A program made the translations under genes and the position numbers. A stretch of DNA of 64,000 nucleotides from Hexactinellida sp. DTS-2022 (taxonomy: Eukaryota; Porifera; Hexactinellida). The notes under the pieces are model-generated. The model was given only the letters and a program-made list of their open reading frames with translations. It was not told where the DNA came from and did not search any database. Positions 59,601 to 64,000 of the stretch are shown here, piece by piece. The number at the start of each line of letters is the position of its first letter. Position 1 is the first letter of the stretch. The DNA lies in the NCBI GenBank assembly GCA_028753945.1, contig JAPNXP010000001.1, positions 4,268,501 to 4,332,500 of the forward strand, written 5' to 3'.

Positions 59601-60183
59601 TCTTTCTGAAAATTTCCTTGCATTACCTAAATTTATGGAAATTTTGCATCATTAGTTTGTTTGCCCAGAATTTATGAGATACAATATGCTACACAAATCT
59701 GAAAGTTCGCATACAGGTGTAATTATACGCAAACAACGATCTATTATTGGTTTTGTAAAATTTTTGACAAACCTTAGTGTAGCAACGTTTCTGGATAGCT
59801 TCATTACTTGCACGAGTTCTCATCACGGTATCCAATAACGGAAGATAGATAATTTTATTACCTTGTAAAGCTATAATAATAGGCTTTGCAGGCTCATTAT
59901 TTCGAAAAACAAAATTTGCAGCTTCTGCACCTAAACGTGAACTAAATATTCTATCGTGAGCTGAGGGTCTACCACCTCGCTGAACATGACCCAAAACAGT
60001 AATACGCGTATCGTAATCAAGACGATCAACGATAACCTGTTTTACATAAGAGGGTAATAGTGAATTGTTATTTTCGTCCTTCGCTCCTTCAGCAATAATA
60101 ATAATATTGAACCGCTGGCCATTCTTTCGAGATTCGACAAGTAATCGACACAGGTTATCTTCCCAGCCTGGACAAAGTCCTAT
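41342..60183 (-). CDS. PFK: 6-phosphofructokinase, C-terminal four exons (gene continues upstream)
   Basis: Glycolytic enzyme of the cytosol, which transfers phosphate from ATP to fructose 6-phosphate. Exons 60183-59773, 57120-56512, 45344-45080 and 41673-41342 join in phase (0, 0, 1) to about 536 residues plus a stop. The order matches animal PFK of about 780 residues: N-half GHVQRGGRPSAHDR, the inter-half linker, then C-half INICILHIGAPAGGQNSVTY, IIIGGFEGYLSL, STISNNVPGTEYTLGSDTAL, GGFSGYLATMSALAGGAD, GHLQQGGSPSPIDR and a short variable tail. The first ~250 residues (GGDGS region and N-half active site) are not in the window. Introns of 2.65, 11.2 and 3.4 kb are packed with repeats. No lesion was seen in the exons, and the gene looks functional. 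Confidence 0.93.
42440..42490. repeat. Palindromic satellite motif, decayed
   Basis: 'agtgattttaatactggcct' then 'gtagtagtcggcacagtaa'. A single decayed copy. Confidence 0.6.
42745..42835. repeat. Palindromic satellite motif
   Basis: 'ggcagtgatttcaatactgg', 'tatactatagtataatcggc', preceded by another 'gtcggcaca'. Confidence 0.7.
43632..44188. mobile_element. Tc1/mariner-type non-autonomous element
   Basis: 557 bp, ends CACTTCCTGGCCAAAAGTAT and ATACTTTGGCCAGGCAGTG, flanked by TA (43630-43631, 44189-44190). The CTGGCCAAAAGTAT terminus is typical of Tc1-like elements. The interior repeats 'gccac..gtgcc' words. No transposase remains. Confidence 0.8.
44227..44645. mobile_element. hAT-type element with GCCCGC-rich interior
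   Basis: 419 bp, ends CTAGAGTGCGCCCCG / CGGGTCGCACCCTAG, with near-identical 8-bp flanks (CTTATAAA, CTTATGAA). Many 'ggcccg' words. Related in style to 10173-10780. Confidence 0.75.
44725..44775 (+). repeat. End fragment of hairpin repeat family B
   Basis: 'gagaagcgaccaagaccga' followed by 'agggctcgtat' is the terminal motif of the repeats at 29990-32745, in inverted orientation. Confidence 0.55.
45080..45344 (-). CDS. PFK: PFK exon: GGFSGYLATM block
   Basis: 265 nt. It begins VQGGFSGYLATMSALAGG after a CAATAG acceptor, continues with AYIPEVPFNVFSI, GVVVRNENANPHYTTSF and ends in NILG at CTGG/GTGAAT (phase 1). It joins the previous exon as VFIVE-VQGGFSGYLATM, matching the animal protein. Confidence 0.95.
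46148..46420 (+). pseudogene. THAP exon remnant, cut by a MITE
   Basis: The nucleotide sequence aligns with the THAP exon of element 1: TGTTCTGCCCCTAG near 46151, then after the MITE GIPILHIPSGLQ and KYKRFLHRD. The THAP Cys pair and the 'GIPxxxxP' loop are recognisable. It is frame-broken, with no catalytic part in the fragment. Confidence 0.65.
46190..46331. mobile_element. hAT-type MITE in the THAP remnant
   Basis: About 142 bp, CAGGGGCGCCGC to GCTACGCCTGT, flanked by TCATAGTG / GCATAGTG. Contains 'ggtcggccattgccggacc', an imperfect palindrome. Confidence 0.72.
46970..47088. repeat. Hairpin MITE, copy 1
   Basis: Arms contain 'aattgcagctgtgccgac' and the inverse ending 'cacagctgcaat', with 'ggcactatc' in both arms and a ~30-nt loop. 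A decayed copy. Confidence 0.8.
47808..47922. repeat. Hairpin MITE, copy 2
   Basis: Left arm 'aatcgcagctgtgccggcac'; the right arm is decayed ('tatagtattactgcgatt'). Confidence 0.7.
48745..48806. repeat. Palindromic satellite motif
   Basis: 'ggcagtgatttcaatactgg' then 'gccactatactagtatagta' and 'gtcggcacagtaa', immediately before hairpin MITE copy 3. Confidence 0.75.
48808..48931. repeat. Hairpin MITE, copy 3
   Basis: 'aatccaaaattgcagctgtg' left arm and 'ctgtcggcacagatgcaatt' right arm. Confidence 0.82.
49098..49295. repeat. Three tandem copies of the palindromic satellite motif
   Basis: Units of about 66-70 bp, each 'actgtgccgactatactata', 'gtatagtggcccagt', 'cactgcctttatt', separated by ATT/TTT tracts. 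The core ACTATACTATAGTATAGT is a perfect palindrome. Confidence 0.88.
50599..50717. repeat. Hairpin MITE, copy 4
   Basis: 'aatccaaaattgcatcctgt' and its inverse. The variant 'catcctgtg' appears in both arms, i.e. the arms changed together. Confidence 0.88.
51433..51552. repeat. Hairpin MITE, copy 5
   Basis: 'attgcagcctgcgccgacag' left arm; the right arm ends 'ggcacagggtgcaatttt'. Confidence 0.88.
52863..52982. repeat. Hairpin MITE, copy 6
   Basis: Stems of about 45 bp with few mismatches; 'ccaaaattgcagctgtgccg' and its inverse. Confidence 0.9.
52985..54765. repeat. Large inverted repeat bounded by hairpin MITEs 6 and 7
   Basis: The left arm 52985-53440 (e.g. 'ttgcaataattattaatcta') is inverted at about 54150-54600. 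An inner pair, 53500-53545 and 53985-54022 ('caccaaaatttgtaca'), is also inverted. The centre is near 53790. No coding sequence. It could be a foldback element or two units fused head to head. Confidence 0.72.
54768..54882. repeat. Hairpin MITE, copy 7
   Basis: 'atccaaaatagcgctgtgcc' left arm; the right arm 'gtcggcacagctgcaatttt' is better preserved. Confidence 0.85.
55620..55738. repeat. Hairpin MITE, copy 8
   Basis: 'atccaaaattgcagctgtgc' left arm, near-perfect stem with 'aaaaaatagtgcc' at the loop. Confidence 0.88.
55918..56031. repeat. Tigger/pogo-like end fragment
   Basis: 'cagtcaactcccgttataac' preceded by TA, followed by three 'gcggagttcgttataag' units. Related sequence continues after the MITE (56177-56220). 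The far end was not resolved. Confidence 0.55.
56032..56168. mobile_element. hAT-type MITE (GGCGGCG family)
   Basis: 137 bp, CAGAGGCGACG to CGCCGCCACTG, with an exact 8-bp duplication AGTTCATT (56024-56031, 56169-56176). Same family as 1000-1124. Confidence 0.9.
56512..57120 (-). CDS. PFK: PFK exon: linker and start of the C-terminal (allosteric) half
   Basis: 609 nt, 203 codons. It begins LLELRGTLFHKHLDLY after TTTTCCCAG and continues through INICILHIGAPAGGQ, VVHNGFEGFAKG, IIIGGFEGYLSLSRL, PSTISNNVPGTEYTLGSDTA and KRVFIVE, ending at GAG/GTAGGT. The block order is that of the animal PFK C-terminal half, where activators and inhibitors bind. Confidence 0.95.
57201..57394. mobile_element. hAT-type MITE
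   Basis: 194 bp, CAGGGTTCTCGC / GCGAGAACCCTG, with an exact 8-bp duplication AGTTGAAT (57193-57200, 57395-57402). It lies in the PFK intron near the exon boundary at 57120. Confidence 0.9.
57880..57945 (+). repeat. Helitron-like A-family hairpin end, fragment
   Basis: 'gtgtgtggttgtgttctggc' then 'gcaaagcgacctagc' and 'gaagcgcgcaag', the CTAG-side end of the A family with decay. Confidence 0.6.
58325..58690 (-). repeat. Helitron-like A-family copy, diverged
   Basis: The TATATA tract, 'gtatgttcgagttgattga', 'ccaaaagtaacc'-like body and 'ctttgcgctaggtgtg' hairpin remnant follow the A-family order but are heavily diverged. Confidence 0.5.
58817..58900. mobile_element. hAT-type MITE (GGCGGCG family)
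   Basis: 84 bp, CAGGGATGGCGGGAGGG to GCGCGGTCACTG, with an exact 8-bp duplication CTCATATC (58809-58816, 58901-58908). Confidence 0.9.
59773..60183 (-). CDS. PFK: PFK exon: end of the N-terminal half
   Basis: 411 nt, phase 0 in and out. It begins IGLCPGWEDNLCRLL after an acceptor (TTTAG) at 60184 and contains NIIIIAEGAKDENN, then LGHVQRGGRPSAHDRIFSSR, the conserved block near the end of each PFK half. It ends IQKRCYTK at a GTTTGT donor. An upstream exon must supply the preceding residues. Confidence 0.95.
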
Positions 60184-60243
60184 CTAAATTGAAAGAAGAA
60201 ATATAATTTAGTTAAATGACTAATCTGGATGCGTTGAATCTAA

Positions 60244-60367
60244 AAATCCAAAATTGCAGCCTGTGCCGACAGCATGCTCCTTTGGTAGCACTATATTTTG
60301 TTGGTTGATTATTGATAGTGCCTCCAAAGGAGCATGCTGTCGGCACAGGCTGCAATTTTGGATTTTT
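60244..60367. repeat. Hairpin MITE, copy 9 (best preserved)
   Basis: Arms of about 48 bp, nearly perfect ('attgcagcctgtgccgacag' and inverse), with a loop of about 28 nt. It lies 60 bp upstream of a PFK exon, in the preceding intron. Confidence 0.93.
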
Positions 60368-60423
60368 TTCACCAAGTCATCAAAGCCTCAAGGTGTCAAG
60401 AACCATTTGTTAATTGGTCCGAG

Positions 60424-61231
60424 CATGGCCTACTATATTATACGGCTAGATAAGTCAAGTATTTGCCCATTTCATTTCCAGGCCAGTGTTTACTTTCTAA
60501 TTGCTCGTAAAATGAATTACCTATCGTCATGGAATAAACTAAACTGAGGTTTTCAAATACGCTGGAAACATCTAAAATACTTTTGAGAATGATATCCCAT
60601 CGTATTTAACCACAATGACGTAATAATATACATACCCATATATGACAATCATGTTAAATAAATGTTAATTTTTTAGATAATTTGAGAATCTAACTTTGTC
60701 GTTTTTATCCTAATGCATTTTTCTTGTCAAAAACTAACTACAGTAACAAATTATGTCATTCCTTTCACTCAAATTCTTTTCAACGTCAATGTAAGTAAAT
60801 AATTATACTATTGTTATCAAACCATATATTTTGTATTTTTTTGAAATGTATAGTTAGATTTTAATCGAAGTCTTAAAAGTGCTGTTTGACGACGTACATG
60901 TTGCCCAGTCAGTTTAATGACCGTTATTGTGACTTATTTATCTAATGTTCACTGAATGTCTACTTCAATCTCTACTTCAAATCTTTACTTCATAATTAGT
61001 ATTCATTACCATATATGGGTATGTATATTTGATTACGTCATTGTGGTTAAATCCGATGAGAAATCATTCTCAAAAGTATTCTAGATGTTTCCGGCTTATT
61101 TGAAAACATAAGTTTAGTTTATTCCATGAAGATAGGTAATTCATTTTACGAGCAATTAGAAAGTAAACACTGGCCAGGAAATATATTAGCAAATACTTGA
61201 CTTATCTAGCCGTATTATATAGTAGGCCATG
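60424..61231. mobile_element. Non-autonomous P-like element (808 bp)
   Basis: Ends CATGGCCTACTATATTATAC and the inverse. The terminal inverted repeats are about 220 bp (60424-60650, 61010-61231). A 7-bp duplication GTCCGAG (60417-60423, 61232-61238) flanks it. The uninterrupted target is present in the repeat copies at ~51372 and ~55560 ('gactcggaccaattaac'). The ends resemble those of P-like elements 1-3, which could have supplied transposase. Confidence 0.87.
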
Positions 61232-61239
61232 GTCCGAGT

Positions 61240-61895
61240 CACAAGGAACGGTAGATAAATTTGAAGTTTGTTTCTATCATAAACCATCTTAAGTTTACTG
61301 CCATTCATCTATTATGTATTGATAATAAAATATATTAATAGTTATGTATTTTAGCAATGTTATCAACGGTGAGTATTGTAAAGTCAATAAATTCCATATA
61401 TAATTATATTATTTAATTTAATCCATTGTGTTACTAGAATTAAATAGAAGCCAGCTGGAATTTATAAGTTAAAGCAATTTAATTATTGCAAGTTGAAACA
61501 ATAGAGTAAGATTTAACAAGTTAAATCAATATAATTATTAGTAATTTATTACAAGTTGAAACAATGGAATTAGATTTAACACTTTCAATAGAACTGAAGT
61601 GTTAGTAAACAAAGGAAATTTGCAACTCAATTGTGGCACAAACGAAGCCCAATTTGAAAATTCGTGCACTGTGAAAAGGTGTAGAATTTAATTCTCTATC
61701 TAATGCATATATATTAAATATTCGGGCACCATTTATTGTTCCTTTTCTAACATTAAACAGGTTTAAAAATGTGTAAAAAAATTTAATAAAAAATCGTGAC
61801 CCCAGGTGCACATCTGTAACCCACGAGACACCTGTCCTGAAAATTCCCGTTCTTAGTAAATATAACTCTGTTCTGTGGAGAGGATACGGAAGGAT
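61240..61895. repeat. Copy of the PFK-intron composite repeat, inverted
   Basis: 'gaagccagctggaatttat' and 'caatggaattagatttaaca' blocks as in 51-55 kb but in the opposite orientation. No gene. Confidence 0.7.
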
Positions 61896-61899
61896 AATA

Positions 61900-62032
61900 A
61901 TAATAATTACCAACCAAAGCACTAAGACCAATACTGGGCCACTATACTATAGTATAGTCGGCACAGTAATAACAAACCAAGGCAGTAAGATTAGAACTGG
62001 GCCACTATACTAAAGTATAGTCGGCACAGTAA
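61900..62032. repeat. Two tandem copies of the palindromic satellite motif
   Basis: 'gggccactatactatagtat' and 'gggccactatactaaagtat', each followed by 'agtcggcacagtaa', in a ~65-bp period. Confidence 0.85.
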
Positions 62033-62267
62033 AAGGTCAAAACAAGTGTAACTGACAACTCTACAGATATTTGAGAAGTAAAGGTTATGAGCTAAGTAGA
62101 GTAATTTCTTGAATAATAGCTCAGAAATGAGTAATTTAGGATCATTGGTAATTTGTTAATCAGTGAATCTTCCAGTAAATTATTCGTAAAATAGGTACGT
62201 TATGTATATTATAAATATTTTACATAGAATCTGCCATTATCTACGTATCACGGATCACTATTTGAAA

Positions 62268-62390
62268 AAAATCCAAATTGCAGCCTGTGCCGACGCATTT
62301 CCCTTTGTAGGCACTATCCTTTGGTGGTTGGGTACTAATAGTGCATCCAATGGAACATGCTATCGACACAGGCTGCAATTTTGGATTTTT
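62268..62390. repeat. Hairpin MITE, copy 10
   Basis: 'aatccaaattgcagcctgtg' and the inverse 'acaggctgcaattttggatt'. Mid-arm decay ('cgacgcatttccc'). Confidence 0.85.
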
Positions 62391-62399
62391 TCGCGATGT

Positions 62400-62975
62400 C
62401 ATGAACGTCTCATTAGACTCATTTAACAAGTTGTTGCGGGAGAAAGGAAAGATTGTTGAATTTGAAGTTTATTTCTATCTTGAACCATCTTGAGTTTAAT
62501 GTCTTTGTTACAGTGTATATGCACTTTCGGTGTACATGCATGTACACTGGTGTATATGCACTTTGAGAAGTCACTTTTAATTAAGTACATACTATACACC
62601 AGTGTAAACGCACTGGAAATATATATTTTAGATAATGGGCGGCTAAAATGTGAAATTTTGAACAATAACTAAATAACAATGTGTCCAATTATATTTGTCA
62701 AATTTCTAGATTATAATTGGGTTATATTAATTTATTTTTTGCAATTGTTAATATAGAAGTGCTCAGTCAAATATTCTTGTGACATGGAGCTCAACCCAGG
62801 AGGTCAATCTCCCGTCTAATTCTATATATCTTTTCTCTAATCCCAAATTTTCAAAATGAAACGAAATATGCATGTTTGTTAAAAGTTGATGCCCAAACAA
62901 TTTTATTTATTGTTAACTAAGTAATATAAGGGTCATATAGAAACACGCTATCTAGCTGCGTCCAAAACTATCTAT
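62400..62975. other. No recognisable gene
   Basis: A short inverted repeat ('agtgtatatgcactttcggt' / 'accagtgtaaacgcact', 62512-62610) is the only structure seen. Confidence 0.5.
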
Positions 62976-62978
62976 TTA

Positions 62979-63920
62979 TTAATTGAAGCATGTTTTTCCC
63001 CCATGGCATTTACTATTGCATTTTCGCTCTGCTTTTTTGCAAGGGCATCAGTTTGTTCTGCATATCTTGCATCTACAGGCAGAACCTGACTCAATGCCTA
63101 GTGACGCCTTGCGCATCGTTTCTGTTTGCGATATTGTTCTGAGGGGTACATCTTCAGGTGAAATTAAATGAGGACATATATTAAATTGACTCCTTAAGTA
63201 CTTGGTTGATAGAGTGCCAACTGTTCCAATAGTGTAGAGATCATTGTCTTTTTGTGTAATACAGCCTGTTAAATTTCTAGGGCCAATTGAGCTCATCTTG
63301 TCAGGACAAGTTATAGGTATGAGAATTGAGTCACCTATCTGTGCTTGTTTGAATTTTTTACTAGAATTACTCAGCATCCTAGTATGGAGTTTTTCTTGGC
63401 TTCTCTTGATCCCCAATCTCAATTCATTGCACTTCTCATTCTTTTTTCTCATATCACAGGCTGGATACCAAACTGAGCAACCAAATCCTTCTTCTCCTTC
63501 AGCATCAGGGCGACCACAAATGATGTGTATGTATCTGAAACATCCCGGACATGAATGTGCTTGACTCATCTCTCCCCCACATACTGTACAGTTTATACTA
63601 GCTGTACTCGTTGATTCGAAATTCGGCCTATTCGAGTATGAATATCCTTTTGAACTCTGGGGTCCTGCGAGAAAGTTAGTTTCAAGAGTTGTGTCATATA
63701 TATTGGCAGTTGACGAACTAGTACTTGTAGGATGAGGACTAGAATATGGGGAACGTGAGTTATAAATTACTACCTCTGAGTTAACTAGATCTGAAGCTAG
63801 ATAATCGTTGTTTTCATTTATGAAGTTATAGTCCGTTATGATAGTTCCCAGGGGAGGAGGGAGCGAAATTTGACTTTCGTAATCATCTACTATAGAGGGT
63901 CGTGGGAACTTGGAAAGTGG
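62979..63920 (-). pseudogene. KRBA2/SCAND3-like integrase-derived protein, C-terminal part with nonsense codon
   Basis: The frame is open on the minus strand from 63920 to TGA at 63048-63050. An N-terminal Ser/Tyr/Asn-rich stretch leads to a zinc-binding module, INCTVCGGEM, AHSCPGCFRYIHIICGR and GFGCSVWYPAC, then KFKQAQIGDSILIPI and CPHLISPEDVPLRTISQTET. This is the order seen C-terminal to the integrase core in animal KRBA2/SCAND3-like proteins. After the TGA the same frame continues with CPCKKAERKCNSKCHGGKTC to a TAA at 62979-62981, the usual Cys-rich tail. The TGA sits where Arg (CGA) is expected. The integrase core is not in the window; a stop at 63921-63923 marks an intron or decay. Confidence 0.65.
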
Positions 63921-64000
63921 TTAGTGCTCATGAGTTTCCGTCAGATATAAGTCTCATCTATCAGTGGAGGTGTTGTTTCGCGTGTTTGTACTGTATTCAC

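Noticed and set aside
63048-63050. Selenocysteine at the TGA of the KRBA2-like protein
   Set aside because: No reason for Sec in this family and an Arg CGA codon fits the position. CpG decay is simpler.

Overview
The window is nuclear DNA from an animal, most likely an invertebrate. It is AT-rich and has GT-AG introns. I see one host gene, and the rest is almost entirely mobile DNA. No bacterial operon, CRISPR array, rRNA or functional tRNA gene was recognised. The species cannot be fixed from the sequence; an ascidian or a similar marine invertebrate would fit the mix of THAP/P, Harbinger, MULE, Penelope-like and Helitron-like elements, but that is a guess.

Host gene: four exons of a eukaryotic 6-phosphofructokinase lie on the minus strand (60183-59773, 57120-56512, 45344-45080, 41673-41342, ending in a stop). 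They cover the end of the N-terminal half and the whole C-terminal half. The introns (2.65, 11.2 and 3.4 kb) are filled with repeats. The N-terminal exons must lie beyond 60.2 kb, probably outside the window.

Layout. 0.2-5.5 kb: a dead P-like THAP transposon inside a ~0.5-kb Helitron-like element, itself hit by three hAT-type MITEs. 5.56-8.65 kb: a degenerate Penelope-like retroelement (RT plus GIY-YIG), richer in C than its surroundings. 8.74-19.44 kb: the fossil of an unusual DDE-type transposon (minus strand), opened by hAT MITEs and a Tigger-like element. The Tigger-like element contains a second P-like transposon, which contains a Harbinger element, which contains Helitron-like repeats. 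19.5-27.4 kb: a MULE-type element with 0.4-0.6 kb minisatellite-like terminal inverted repeats. It encloses a FLYWCH/MULE transposase remnant, a 1.79-kb near-perfect palindrome, a Penelope-like fragment and two small unassigned ORFs. 27.4-33.6 kb: no genes; a tandem group of hairpin-ended repeats with a ~290-bp (CA)n tract. 34.0-40.66 kb: a Helitron-like element into which an apparently intact 5715-bp DNA transposon has inserted. 41.3-60.2 kb: PFK exons among repeats. 60.4-61.2 kb: a non-autonomous P-like element. 62.98-63.92 kb: the C-terminal part of a KRBA2/SCAND3-like integrase-derived gene, broken by a nonsense codon.

The most interesting object is the transposon at 34815-40529. It has 675-bp terminal inverted repeats that are almost identical to each other, a 6-bp target-site duplication, and a nine-exon gene whose splice phases all agree and give an uninterrupted 891-residue protein. 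That protein has candidate RNase H-like acidic residues and several Cys/His motifs. The empty target site survives elsewhere in the window, and an older relative is the fossil at 8.74-19.44 kb. The superfamily is not certain from sequence alone; IS3EU is my best guess, mainly from the 6-bp duplication.
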